A stretch of DNA of 43,980 nt from an uncultured Asticcacaulis sp. (GCA_936940865.1 CAKZJB010000224.1:1-43980), one strand, 5' to 3'. Positions 18,182-26,780 are shown, counted from the first letter of the stretch. Program-made: numbers and translations. The notes: generated by a model not told the origin, from the letters alone.

Positions 18182-18406
18182 TTACATCGACGAGCTGCTC
18201 GTCGTGGTCGTGGTGGTTGTTGTCGACATCGCGCCGCCAGAGGCGGACTCGGCCGACATGGCCGTGCCGGTATCGGCCGGGGCGGCAACCTCGGTCGAGG
18301 TTTCCGTCGTCGTGGTCGTATCGGCGGGCTTCGAGCAGGCGGCGGCGGTCAGGGCGAGCGCGGCAGCGGCGAGCGGCAGAAGCTTGGAAGTCAGGCTGGT
18401 TTTCAC
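18182..18406 (-). CDS. Small Thr/Ser-rich lipoprotein
   Basis: A 74-aa predicted lipoprotein with a GTG start. The signal segment LLPLAAAALALTAAAC ends in a Cys at residue 24 that fits a lipobox. The remainder is low complexity: a Thr-rich stretch after the Cys, Ala/Ser/Gly in the middle and a run of eight Thr and four Ser before the last Met. I chose GTG at 18406 because it begins the signal peptide and AAGGG lies about 9 nt upstream; the longer reading lacks support. No enzyme domain is recognisable. It may be an entericidin-like or envelope spacer protein. Confidence 0.6.
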   Translation of the reverse strand: MKTSLTSKLLPLAAAALALTAAACSKPADTTTTTETSTEVAAPADTGTAMSAESASGGAMSTTTTTTTTSSSSM

Positions 18407-18583
18407 GTGGAGGTCCCTTCTCACAAAGACGTGAAAAAGTATTGCACCGCCACGCATAGGTAAGCCGTTCGGTAGGGGCTCCGATTTTATAAAAAGACCA
18501 TAAGCCTGCCACAATTCCACGAGCTTCGATTATTGCAGCCTTATGATAAAGGTTGGAAGCGCGGGCGGCTTTTGCCAAGCCGA

Positions 18584-18684
18584 CCTCCCCCCTTCCGTCT
18601 GGATCGGCTTGACGCCGACCCAGCCACCTTCCCTGTTTACGGGGAAGGTGGCTGCCCGAAGCCTTGGCGAAGGGGGGACGGCAG
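18584..18684. repeat. Large intergenic palindromic repeat
   Basis: A perfect 13-bp inverted repeat (CAGCCACCTTCCC at 18621-18633, GGGAAGGTGGCTG at 18642-18654) is nested in an outer pair, CCCCCCTTC near 18588 and GAAGGGGGG near 18669. Together they could fold into a cruciform of about 100 nt. It resembles the dispersed palindromes of alphaproteobacteria. It fills most of the gene-free stretch 18407-18746, where I see nothing else. Confidence 0.5.
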
Positions 18685-18746
18685 GGGGGACGTCGTTGAA
18701 GCGGGACATTCTGCTTCAGGTAAAAGTCATAACGCTTTAGTGAGGG

Positions 18747-19532
18747 CTACTCCGCCACCCATCCGCCGTCGATGCTGAGCGGGGCGCCATTGATCTGCGC
18801 CGCCGCGTCCGAACACAGGAAGGTCGCCAGCGCCGCCACCTGCTCGACCGTAACGAACTGCTTGGTCGGCTGCGCCGCAAGAATTACATCGCGGATGACC
18901 TGTTCTTCGGTCATGCCGCGGGCCTTGGCTGTGTCGGGAATCTGCTTTTCGACCAGCGGGGTCTTCACATAGCCCGGGCAGATGGCGTTGCAGGTGATGC
19001 CGGACGTGGCGCCTTCCAGGGCGATGGTCTTGGTGAAGCCCAGCAGGCCGTGCTTGGCGGCGACATAGGCCGACTTGAACGGCGAAGCGACCAGCGCATG
19101 CGCCGATGCGATATTGACGATACGGCCCCACTTTTTGGCCTTCATGCCCGGGAAGGCGAGGCGCGTGGTGTGGAAGGCCGAAGTCAGGTTCAGGCCAATG
19201 ATCAGGTCCCACTTTTCCGGCGGAAACTCTTCGATCGGCGAAACGTGCTGGACGCCGGCGTTATTGACCAGGATGTCGACGCCGCCCAGCTTCGCCGCAT
19301 TGGCGAACAGGGCCTCGATCTCAACGGCCTTCGTCATGTCGGCGCCGTCGTAAACGACTTCGACGCCATTGTCTTTCGCGATCCCGGCGCGTTCGGCCTC
19401 GATGGCGGCGGGGTCGCCGAAGCCGTTCAGGATGATGTTGGCGCCTTGCGCGGCCAACGCCCTGGCGATGCCCATGCCGATGCCGCTGGTCGAACCTGTG
19501 ACCAGTGCCGTCTTACCTGTCAATTGTGCCAT
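18747..19532 (-). CDS. bdhA: 3-hydroxybutyrate dehydrogenase (SDR)
   Basis: NAD-dependent oxidation of D-3-hydroxybutyrate to acetoacetate, the step that follows PHB depolymerisation. The 261-aa protein has the SDR cofactor loop TGSTSGIGMGIA (12-23), NNAGVQH (90-96), the catalytic Ser143, Tyr156 and Lys160, and the tail GAPLSIDGGWVAE. The run GYVKTPLVEKQI and the QPTKQFVTVEQVA stretch are typical of bacterial 3-hydroxybutyrate dehydrogenases. It lies 12 bp after the phasin gene on the same strand, so the two form a PHB operon. Confidence 0.93.
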   Translation of the reverse strand: MAQLTGKTALVTGSTSGIGMGIARALAAQGANIILNGFGDPAAIEAERAGIAKDNGVEVVYDGADMTKAVEIEALFANAAKLGGVDILVNNAGVQHVSPIEEFPPEKWDLIIGLNLTSAFHTTRLAFPGMKAKKWGRIVNIASAHALVASPFKSAYVAAKHGLLGFTKTIALEGATSGITCNAICPGYVKTPLVEKQIPDTAKARGMTEEQVIRDVILAAQPTKQFVTVEQVAALATFLCSDAAAQINGAPLSIDGGWVAE

Positions 19533-19544
19533 GGAGGAAGTACC

Positions 19545-19889
19545 TTATTCCTTGGGGGGAGGAGTCTCGGCGGCAGCGTTGAGAGCCTGTTTGCCGCATT
19601 GTTCGACGAAGGTCATGGCGGCGCGGGTGCGGTCCTGGCCGTATTTTACGCAGGTTCGCGTCCAGCGCTGCTGGAGGTCTGCCAGTGCCGCCGGATCATG
19701 CGTATTGGCCGCTTCCTTCATCAGGTCAAAGGCCTCGCGCGTGAAGGCTGTCGTCTCCTCGGCATAACGCTGGGACGTCGCGGTAACCATTTCGATAAGA
19801 TTGATCAGGCTGCGCGCCGCCAGTTGCTGCTGGGCGCCCATCATGTTCAGGCCGGCTTCGAACGGTCCACGGGTCGCGTCCTGGCTCAT
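19545..19889 (-). CDS. Phasin family protein
   Basis: A small helical protein (114 aa from this ATG, 116 from an ATG two codons earlier) that probably coats polyhydroxybutyrate granules. It shows phasin-like amphipathic helices without Pro or Gly breaks (AARSLINLIEMVTATSQRYAEE, then a second helix after HDPAALADLQQRW). AGGG lies 6 nt before the ATG at 19889 but only 1 nt before the one at 19895, so I prefer 19889. The operon with bdhA supports the PHB link. Confidence 0.8.
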   Translation of the reverse strand: MSQDATRGPFEAGLNMMGAQQQLAARSLINLIEMVTATSQRYAEETTAFTREAFDLMKEAANTHDPAALADLQQRWTRTCVKYGQDRTRAAMTFVEQCGKQALNAAAETPPPKE

Positions 19890-19963
19890 GCTCATCCCTG
19901 TCGGCGAAAGCTATCTGTCGCGCAAATTATGGCCTCGTTCGAGGCCGTGTGCAATGCAAAAAG

Positions 19964-20362
19964 TCAGTTCAACAGGATCGAGCCGATCAGCACCTTGGCG
20001 CCCGTTTGCCCGAGCACGGCATCCGTCGCAGCCTGAAGCTGCGCGGACAGATAGTCGGCGTCGACCATGCTCGAAGGCGTCAGGTTGGCGGCATAGGCCT
20101 GGAGGCGGCTGATATAGGCGTCCTTCAGCCGGGGCATGTACAACTTGATCCGGTCGACCATTTTCGGGTCCTTGGCGTACAGGCCCATGTCGAGGCTCAG
20201 GTTTCCGTGGCGGCCGGCCTGCGACGCCGTGAACACATTCAGCATCGGAAACTGGGTATAGCCCGGTCCGCCTCCCTTCTTCTTGGGTTCGGACGCGAGG
20301 GCCGGACCGGCCAGGAAGGCCGTGGACAGGACAAGACGGGCAAGGAAGCGGCGGCGATGCAT
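19964..20362 (-). CDS. Tat-exported small protein, FliL-like
   Basis: A 132-aa protein whose N-terminus MHRRRFLARLVLSTAFLAGPALA looks like a twin-arginine signal. The mature part (LSLDMGLYAKDPKMVDRIKL...LKDAYISRLQAYAAN) followed by the final VLIGSILLN resembles small FliL-like proteins: a beta strand, a long helix and a C-terminal strand. The family is poorly characterised and no flagellar gene is nearby. It is divergent from the response regulator gene across 168 bp. No function can be assigned. Confidence 0.6.
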   Translation of the reverse strand: MHRRRFLARLVLSTAFLAGPALASEPKKKGGGPGYTQFPMLNVFTASQAGRHGNLSLDMGLYAKDPKMVDRIKLYMPRLKDAYISRLQAYAANLTPSSMVDADYLSAQLQAATDAVLGQTGAKVLIGSILLN

Positions 20363-20530
20363 GGCAAGACGATAGGGGGTGAGCGGTTAAGGGAGCGTTG
20401 AGATACAATTTATGGAAATTTAACTATAAAAAACAAAGCATTGATCAACCGGCGATTAAGGGGTTTGTGGCAATGATGTCCGGTGGTGCGGCTTGGCCGC
20501 GCCAGGCTCTCCAGGCAAAAAGGCCACTGC

Positions 20531-21439
20531 ATGACTGCCCACCACGCCCACACGATGCGGCTGCTCAGCAAGATCGACTGCGCCCGTATTGCCGTGCTGG
20601 TCGTGGAGGACAACGATGCCTCTCGCTGCCTGGTCATAGAGCTTCTGCGCGCTTCCGGCTTCGACAATATCAACTTTGCGCGCGACGCCGAAGAGGCGGT
20701 CGAGCAGATGCAGGGGCACAATCCCGACATCCTTCTGCTCGACTGGAACCTGCCGGGCATGTCGGGACTGGAACTCGTGCGCCAGATCCGAGGCGCTGCC
20801 CACAAGAACGACATTCGTTTCACCAATCCCGAAGTGCCGATCGTCATGCTGACGGCGCGCCAGCGCGCGCGCGACGTGACCGCGGCGCGCAATGCCGGCG
20901 TCAACGCCTTCGTGGTCAAGCCTTTCTCGACGACGTCGCTGCTCAAGGCGGTGTGCGGCTCGCTGACCCGCAAGCGCCGCTTTGTCGCCGAGCCGGCCTA
21001 TACCGGACCCGACCGCCGCCGGCGCAAGGCCGAAAATTATCCGGGCCTGCTGCAGCGCGCCGAGGATATGGCGGCCGTGGCGCCGCCGCACCCGCGCAAG
21101 GCCTCGAGTCTCGAATTGGACGGCCTGCGCGATTCCCTGAAGTCCGGCGGCCGCCTGGCCGCCCGCGAGGTCGAACGCAAGGTCCGCGACCTGGTCGACG
21201 CCGAACGCAAGGCGCAGGAAATCCGGCTGGGTCTGATGGAACGCGCCGCCCAGTCGCTCAACGCCTATATCGGACTGTTCGGCCGCGAGGCCGATGCCGA
21301 GGTCGTCGACGTCCATCTCGACGCCCTGATCCGCCTTAACGAGGTGCCGCACGGCCAGGAAATCCTGGCCGACGGTATCGTCCGCCATCTCGACACCCTG
21401 GTCGCCAAGCGCACCGAGGGCCGGAAATCGCTGGCATGA
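20531..21439 (+). CDS. Response regulator with uncharacterised C-terminal region
   Basis: A 302-aa protein with an N-terminal CheY-like receiver (about 20-145): acidic pair Glu26-Asp27, phosphoacceptor Asp71 in LLLDWNLPG, the Thr of MLTARQ and Lys in VVKPFS. A linker with TGPDRRRRKAE follows, a GPDRR element seen after receivers in several alphaproteobacterial regulators. Then comes an alpha-helical, charged C-terminus of about 140 aa with no DNA-binding or enzyme motif. AAAGG 7 nt before the ATG at 20531 supports this start. Its TGA overlaps the next ATG (ATGA at 21436), so it is translationally coupled to the first of two tandem paralogues. No kinase is adjacent. The C-terminus may bind a protein partner. 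Confidence 0.8.
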   Translation: MTAHHAHTMRLLSKIDCARIAVLVVEDNDASRCLVIELLRASGFDNINFARDAEEAVEQMQGHNPDILLLDWNLPGMSGLELVRQIRGAAHKNDIRFTNPEVPIVMLTARQRARDVTAARNAGVNAFVVKPFSTTSLLKAVCGSLTRKRRFVAEPAYTGPDRRRRKAENYPGLLQRAEDMAAVAPPHPRKASSLELDGLRDSLKSGGRLAAREVERKVRDLVDAERKAQEIRLGLMERAAQSLNAYIGLFGREADAEVVDVHLDALIRLNEVPHGQEILADGIVRHLDTLVAKRTEGRKSLA

Positions 21440-22608
21440 ATGCATTCATCTCGAACTCCGCCGCCACCCAGGCCGCCCAGAACGTCAACAACCGCGATGT
21501 GCGCAACCTGGCCAATCTTGGCGAGCGCGCCTCTACCAGCCGCGTTTTGAACCTGTCGCACATCTACCTGACCTCTTCGCGCGAAAAAGAATATCAACTC
21601 CGGCCGTTCTTCCGCGACTCGCAGCTCAACAAATGCATTCTGGTCAAGCATACGTTGCGCACCAACGAGCGCGACCTGTTCGGCCGGAACAGGCGCACGG
21701 CGACAAAGATCATCCTGCCGTTCGATCCACACGACCTTAAGCTGGGCGGCCGATCCATCCTGGTCAACCAGGTGGGCTTCGACGGCTTCTGCCGCAGCTA
21801 TTTCGGCATCGACGACGTCATGGCGATTCCGGATATCCAGATTCTTCGCCTGCTCGACCAGTTGCCGTCGCTCGACCCCTTCCTGGTCCGCGAGCACTTG
21901 AGCCGCAACGGTTTCAAGCCCGGCGCCTGTTACCTCAAGATCTCGCCATTCGATGTCCAGCGCATGGTCGGCTTCGCCAATGCCGAAATCGAGCGTCTGG
22001 TCGTCACGGCCTTCGGCGACGGCTTTGCCGGCGATGCCGGCGTTAAGCTGACCGGCAAGATCCTGGCCGACGAACTCGACAAGGAACTGGCGCCGTTGCG
22101 GCGCGTACTGCGCATGTCGGAAGACGAATTCTCCGATGGCATCTTTTCCTGGCGCGGCTTCCTTTATTTCAAGTGGCGCCACCTGGAGCTTCAGGACGAG
22201 ATGCGCAAGGTGCTTGAGGGCCTGGCCACCTATCAGCCGCAAGGCGCGGCCGACGAGGCCCTGCGCGAATACCTGCGCGAGGTCCGCCCGCGCCTGGCGC
22301 GCAAGATCGTCGACGCCATCGCCAATGTCGGCCGCACCATGGCGGTCTACGACCAGGCCTACCATGCCCTGGTCGAGGGCGAGAATGCCGGACCGTTCCG
22401 CCGCTTCCTGCTCGACGGACCTGAGCTGTTCTTCGAACTGGGCGAAAATATCGGGATATTGAGCCACATCGGTTCCTTCTGGTCTTACCGGATGAACCAG
22501 GCGCTGGACCACCAACGCCTGTCGCCGATGGAATACGCAGATATCCTTATGGATTTCGAAGACTCATTGGCCGTGGTCGGCGGGATGGAAGACGAGAGGC
22601 GGGCATAG
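21436..22608 (+). CDS. Uncharacterised protein, first of two tandem paralogues
   Basis: A 390-aa soluble protein that I do not recognise. It shares collinear blocks with the next gene: RNLANLGERASTSRVLNLSH near the N-terminus, KIILPFDPHDLKLGGR near 95, LLDQLPSLDPFLVREHL near 145, WRGFLYFKW near 238, PFRRFLLDGPELFFELGENI near 322 and EYADILMDFEDSL near the C-terminus. No signal peptide, membrane helix, nucleotide-binding loop or zinc-binding cluster is visible. The start overlaps the stop of the response regulator gene, which suggests a shared complex or pathway. The stop lies inside a terminator hairpin. A regulatory or output role downstream of the receiver is inferred only from linkage. Confidence 0.85.
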   Translation: MNAFISNSAATQAAQNVNNRDVRNLANLGERASTSRVLNLSHIYLTSSREKEYQLRPFFRDSQLNKCILVKHTLRTNERDLFGRNRRTATKIILPFDPHDLKLGGRSILVNQVGFDGFCRSYFGIDDVMAIPDIQILRLLDQLPSLDPFLVREHLSRNGFKPGACYLKISPFDVQRMVGFANAEIERLVVTAFGDGFAGDAGVKLTGKILADELDKELAPLRRVLRMSEDEFSDGIFSWRGFLYFKWRHLELQDEMRKVLEGLATYQPQGAADEALREYLREVRPRLARKIVDAIANVGRTMAVYDQAYHALVEGENAGPFRRFLLDGPELFFELGENIGILSHIGSFWSYRMNQALDHQRLSPMEYADILMDFEDSLAVVGGMEDERRA

Positions 22609-22620
22609 GCCCGCCTTTTT
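22598..22620 (+). terminator. Intrinsic terminator overlapping the stop of the first paralogue
   Basis: GGCGGGC (22598-22604) pairs with GCCCGCC (22609-22615), followed by five T. The loop ATAG contains part of the UAG stop. A ribosome finishing the first paralogue would cover the hairpin, so termination may depend on translation. Confidence 0.7.
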
Positions 22621-22638
22621 AGTTAAGGAAGAGTAACC

Positions 22639-23808
22639 TTGTTCATAGAAGCCCCCATCATGGCCCGCCTGGCCGACAGCAGTTTCAACTCCACGCGGGA
22701 ACTGCGCAACCTGGCGCACCTGACACATGGGGGATCGAGCGACCGCATCCTCAATCTGTCGCGCATCTACCGGCAGTTCCGCGACGACGACGACTACAAG
22801 GAAAATCCGCTCTTCGAGAATTCGGCGCTGAACCGTGCCATCATCATCAAGCACAATCTGCGCGTCGATGAACGTCATCTGTTCCCGTCCACCCGCCAGA
22901 CCGTGACCAAGGTCATCCTGCCTTTCGATCCCTATGATCTGTCGCTGGGCGGGCGCACCCTGTTCGTGCGCCAGCAGCACTTCGAGCAACTGGTCAAGAC
23001 CTATCTGTCGATCGAGGACCTGCTGAAGAGCCGCGACATCGATATCCTGCGCACGCTCGACAGCCTGCCGTCGCTCGATCCCTTTCTGCTGCGCCAGCAC
23101 CTGCTGCGCATCAATGTCCGGCCGTCACCGAAATATTTCCAGATTTCGCCGGACGATCTCAAAAGCATGGGGGCTTTTACGGCGCAGGAAGTCGAAAACC
23201 TCGTCATGGCCGCGCTTGGCGGAGAGGCCATGCAGGGGGCGGCCCGCCTCGGCAAAAAGATCCTGTCCGACGATCTCGATCGCGAGCTTTGGCCTCTAAA
23301 GGAAACGCTGAACATGACCGACGAGCAGTTTTCGAACGGCATCACCTGCTGGCGCGGATTCCTTTATTACAAGTGGGCCTATGTCCGGCTGCAGGACCAG
23401 ATCCGCGAAGTCATGGCGGGCCTGTCGGGCTACAAGCCGGTGGCGACCCACGACGACGTCGTGCGCAACTATCTCAAGCGGTCGCGGCCGCGCGTAGCCA
23501 AGGCCCTGGTCAAGACCATCCAGGAAAGCGGCAAGCTTCTGGAACGTTATGACGAGGTCTATCAGGCGATGGCGGTCGACCGTAACCCTGAACCCTTCCG
23601 CCGCTTCCTGATGCAGGGATCGACCCTGTTCCTGCAACTCGGCGAAAAGCTGGGGATTCTCAACCACATCGTGTCATTCTGGAATTTCCGCATGGCCCGG
23701 GTGCTGGCCAACAATTCCAGACCGCTGGAAAGCGTCGAATACGCCGACATCCTGGTCGACTTCGAGGCCAGCCTGTTTCCGTCGTTCGCTCACGATCAGC
23801 AGGGGTAG
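22639..23808 (+). CDS. Uncharacterised protein, second tandem paralogue (TTG start)
   Basis: A 389-aa protein homologous throughout to the preceding gene. It shares RNLAHLTHGGSSDRILNLSR, KVILPFDPYDLSLGGR, LDSLPSLDPFLLRQHL, the WRGFLYYKW block and EYADILVDFEASL. Both end just after the ADIL.DFE motif, so this is a full-length duplication that has diverged rather than a fragment. A TTG start at 22639 is favoured because AAGGA lies about 9 nt upstream; the first ATG (22660) has no ribosome-binding site. No known domain is seen. Separation from its sister by a terminator suggests lower or conditional expression. Confidence 0.82.
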   Translation: MFIEAPIMARLADSSFNSTRELRNLAHLTHGGSSDRILNLSRIYRQFRDDDDYKENPLFENSALNRAIIIKHNLRVDERHLFPSTRQTVTKVILPFDPYDLSLGGRTLFVRQQHFEQLVKTYLSIEDLLKSRDIDILRTLDSLPSLDPFLLRQHLLRINVRPSPKYFQISPDDLKSMGAFTAQEVENLVMAALGGEAMQGAARLGKKILSDDLDRELWPLKETLNMTDEQFSNGITCWRGFLYYKWAYVRLQDQIREVMAGLSGYKPVATHDDVVRNYLKRSRPRVAKALVKTIQESGKLLERYDEVYQAMAVDRNPEPFRRFLMQGSTLFLQLGEKLGILNHIVSFWNFRMARVLANNSRPLESVEYADILVDFEASLFPSFAHDQQG

Positions 23809-23853
23809 GTCGGGCAATCCGCCGGATCAGCCCGCCCATTGCCCATTCCTGGC

Positions 23854-26022
23854 TCAATCCATCAGCTTCTGCGCCAGGTAGGTGAACTCGATGGCGTAGC
23901 GGTGCGCGGTTTCCTTCAGGTTGGCCGCCGCGGCGTGGCCGCCCTCCGTGTTCTCGTAATAGAGGAAGGGAAGGCCCATCGCCTCGAACAGGGCCGCCAT
24001 CTTGCGCGCATGGACAGGGCCGACGCGGTCGTCCTTGGTTGAGGTCTCGAACAGAGGCTCGGGGTAAGCGACGCCGGCCTTGACGTTGTGATAGGGCGAA
24101 ATCGAGCGCAGGAAAGCGCCTTCGACCGGATCGTCCGGATTGCCGTATTCGCCCTGCCACGAGGCGCCGGCCGACATGTGGGTATAGTTGACCATGTCGA
24201 GCAGCGGCACCTGGACGACGACGGCGTTCCACAGGTCCGGGCGCTGCGTCAGTTGCACGCCCATAAGCAGCCCGCCGTTCGAACCGCCCATGATGCCGAG
24301 GCGGCGCGGCGTCGTCACTTTGCGCGCGATCAGGTCTTCGGCCACCGCCTGGAAATCGTCGTAGATGCGCTGGCGATGGGTTTTCAGGCCGGCCTCGTGC
24401 CACCTTGGGCCGAACTCGCCGCCGCCGCGGATATTGGCCAGCACATAGGCGCCGCCCTTTTCCAGCCAGAGCTTGCCGACGCCAGCGGAATAGCCGGGCA
24501 GCATCGACGCCTCGAAGCCGCCGTAGGCGTAGAGCAGGGTGGGCGTGTTGCCATCGAGCCTGATGTCCCTGCGCGCCACCAGGAAGTAGGGCACCTTCGT
24601 GCCGTCCTTCGACGTCACCCAGAACTGCTGCACCTGCAGGCCCTCGGCATTGAAGCGTTCCGGCGCCGACTTGATCTTTTCCACGGTTCCGGAAGCGGCG
24701 TCGGCGCGGTAAAGCGTCGTCGGCGACAGGAAGCCCGATGCCGTGACGAAAATGTGGTCGCTTTCGTCGTCGGCAGAGGCGATGCCGAGCGTCGAATTGG
24801 CGGGCAGGGCGAGCATCTGCGACGACCACTTGCCGCCGGCATAGTCGAAACTCAAGACCTGGCCCGTCACATTCGACAGGATGGCCAGGACCAGGCGGCC
24901 CTTCGTCTGCGTGACCGCGTCGACCGACTGGTGTTCGTCGGGCGCGAAGACGGTGACGGGCTCCATATGCGCCGGATCGGCGAGGGCGGATTTCAGGTCG
25001 ACGGCGATGATCGCGCCGCTCCTGAAGACCGTGCCCTTGGCCGACGTCCAGTCGTCTTTCAGGCGGAACACGCCCTGTCCCTTGAAATAGGCGCTGAAGT
25101 CGGTGGTCTGCGGCAGGGGCAGGACGACGGGGCCGTTGCCGCCATAATAGGTCTGCAGTGTGTGGAAGAAGTCGAGACCGCGATAGGCCAAATCCATCAC
25201 ATAGTCGCCGTCGATGTCGCGCAGGACGTAGCGGCCCGCCGACACGTCGCTCTTTTCGCCACGAAAGATTTCGACCGCCTGGTCCAGCGTCTGGCCGCGC
25301 TTCAGCGATTTCGTGATGAAGGCATAGCCCGAGGTCGTGACGTCGCCCGGCTGCCATTCCCGCGAGATGTAGATCGTGTCCTTGTCGCGCCAGCTCGCCG
25401 ACTGCTTGCCGGCCGGCAGTTCGAAGCCGTCCTTGACGAAGGCCTTCGTCACCGTGTCGAATTCCCGCACGATTTCGGCGTCGGTACCACCGTCGGACAG
25501 GCTGACCAGGCAATAGCGCTCTTCCGGCGGCAGGCAGTCCGCGCCGTGATAGACCCAGGTCTTGCCGTCGGCCTTGGACAGGGCGTCGATATCGAGCAGG
25601 GTGTCCCACTGCGGCGTGCCGGACCTGTACGACTCCCAGGTCGCCCGGCGCCAGATACCCTGCTTGTGATCGGCGTCCTGCCAGAAATTGTCGACATGGC
25701 CGTGTTTCGCGAATGTCGGAATCGCGATGCGGTCGGTGGCCTCGACGATCTTCAGCATGTCGGCTTCGTACCGGGCGAAGCGCGGGTCCTTCGACAGGCG
25801 GTCGAAGGTCGACTGGTTGTGCGCCTCAACCCAGGCCAGCGCTTTTTCGCCTTCGATATCGTTGAGATAGTCGCGCGGGTCGGCGGCGCCCTTCTCTGCG
25901 GTATTGGGATTGGATGCGGCGGACTTGGCGACGGTCGTCATCTGGGCCTGCGATGAATGAGCGAATGCGGCCATGACAGCCAGCGTCGCCGCGACATATA
26001 CCGATTTGGATGAAAAGCGCAC
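23854..26022 (-). CDS. Secreted prolyl oligopeptidase (S9A)
   Basis: A serine peptidase that cleaves proline-containing peptides, probably in the periplasm. The 722-aa product starts at GTG 26022 with GGGGGA 5 nt upstream and a signal peptide (hydrophobic at about 9-20, cleavage near SSQAQ). It has an N-terminal segment (DPRDYLNDIEGEKALAWV), a seven-bladed propeller (about 115-470) and a C-terminal alpha/beta-hydrolase domain. The catalytic triad is Ser581 in GGSNGG, Asp664 in KDDRV and His696 in EGGHA. The longer frame upstream of the GTG has no signal peptide and is rejected. It is divergent from the membrane protein gene at 26173. Confidence 0.92.
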   Translation of the reverse strand: MRFSSKSVYVAATLAVMAAFAHSSQAQMTTVAKSAASNPNTAEKGAADPRDYLNDIEGEKALAWVEAHNQSTFDRLSKDPRFARYEADMLKIVEATDRIAIPTFAKHGHVDNFWQDADHKQGIWRRATWESYRSGTPQWDTLLDIDALSKADGKTWVYHGADCLPPEERYCLVSLSDGGTDAEIVREFDTVTKAFVKDGFELPAGKQSASWRDKDTIYISREWQPGDVTTSGYAFITKSLKRGQTLDQAVEIFRGEKSDVSAGRYVLRDIDGDYVMDLAYRGLDFFHTLQTYYGGNGPVVLPLPQTTDFSAYFKGQGVFRLKDDWTSAKGTVFRSGAIIAVDLKSALADPAHMEPVTVFAPDEHQSVDAVTQTKGRLVLAILSNVTGQVLSFDYAGGKWSSQMLALPANSTLGIASADDESDHIFVTASGFLSPTTLYRADAASGTVEKIKSAPERFNAEGLQVQQFWVTSKDGTKVPYFLVARRDIRLDGNTPTLLYAYGGFEASMLPGYSAGVGKLWLEKGGAYVLANIRGGGEFGPRWHEAGLKTHRQRIYDDFQAVAEDLIARKVTTPRRLGIMGGSNGGLLMGVQLTQRPDLWNAVVVQVPLLDMVNYTHMSAGASWQGEYGNPDDPVEGAFLRSISPYHNVKAGVAYPEPLFETSTKDDRVGPVHARKMAALFEAMGLPFLYYENTEGGHAAAANLKETAHRYAIEFTYLAQKLMD

Positions 26023-26108
26023 GGTCGTCCCCCGAACCTGATGGAAATTTCGGATGAAACTATCGCTTTTTCGCGATATGGCAAGGCGCTTGAAAAGCAG
26101 CGGCAAAA

Positions 26109-26131
26109 AGTACTTTACAAAATAAAGTTCT
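26109..26131 (+). promoter_or_regulatory. Inverted repeat, probable operator of the membrane protein/regulator pair
   Basis: AGTACTTT (26109-26116) and AAAGTTCT (26124-26131) form an 8-bp inverted repeat with one mismatch and a 7-nt spacer, 42 bp before the start at 26173. The position suits autoregulation by the winged-helix protein encoded second in this operon. Confidence 0.5.
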
Positions 26132-26172
26132 TTGATAGCATGTACGCATCGCTGTTCAGGAGGCTTTGCGCC

Positions 26173-26778
26173 ATGACGACCGACCAACTCGAATCCGAAA
26201 TCGCCTATATGAAATCCATGGCCCTGTCCGGTGGCCATGGACCGCTGAAGAACGGCGCCAGCCTGTTCTGGGCGGGGCTGCTCTACGGCGCCGGCTCCAT
26301 CGGCCAATACGCCATCAATGTCGGCTACCTGCCGCAAAGCCCGTGGACAGCGGCAGGTTTGTGGTTCGGAATCAGCATCGTCTATGCCATCATCATGATC
26401 GTGACGCTAGGGGGCGTGCGCAGGGGCAGGGAAACGCCCGCTACGCGCGCCTCGCATTCGGCGTGGTCGGCGGTAGCGCTCGGCATTTTCGCCTTCATGA
26501 TCTCGATGATCGTGATGGCCAATATCGTCCATGACTTCAACACCCTGTCTTTTGTCATGGCGCCGGTCATCCTGGTCCTCTACGGCGTGGGCTGGTGGGT
26601 CAGCGCCGTCGCGTCCGGCGCCCGCTGGCTGCGCGTCGTCGCTTTCGGCGCCTTCGCCGGCGCACCCGTCCTTTGCCTGCTGACAGGACGGGCGGAACAG
26701 ATGCTGGCCTATGCCGTCGCCCTTTTCCTTTTCGCCATGGCGCCGGGCTTCGTGCTGATGCGCGCGGAGAAGGCCTGA
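26173..26778 (+). CDS. Six-helix membrane protein of unknown function
   Basis: A 201-aa integral membrane protein. After a short cytosolic N-terminus (MTTDQLESEIAYMKSMALSG) it has about six hydrophobic segments arranged in pairs. AGGAGG at 26158-26163, 9 nt before the ATG, fixes the start. It is 2 bp upstream of a winged-helix regulator gene and almost certainly co-transcribed with it. Such membrane protein/HTH pairs are common in proteobacteria, where the regulator often represses the pair. No transport motif is recognisable. Confidence 0.8.
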   Translation: MTTDQLESEIAYMKSMALSGGHGPLKNGASLFWAGLLYGAGSIGQYAINVGYLPQSPWTAAGLWFGISIVYAIIMIVTLGGVRRGRETPATRASHSAWSAVALGIFAFMISMIVMANIVHDFNTLSFVMAPVILVLYGVGWWVSAVASGARWLRVVAFGAFAGAPVLCLLTGRAEQMLAYAVALFLFAMAPGFVLMRAEKA

Positions 26779-26780
26779 TC

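Noticed and set aside
23660-25609. 649-codon minus-strand frame inside the prolyl oligopeptidase gene
   Set aside because: It is another frame of the peptidase gene, with Arg/Gly/Pro-rich shadow composition and no domain.
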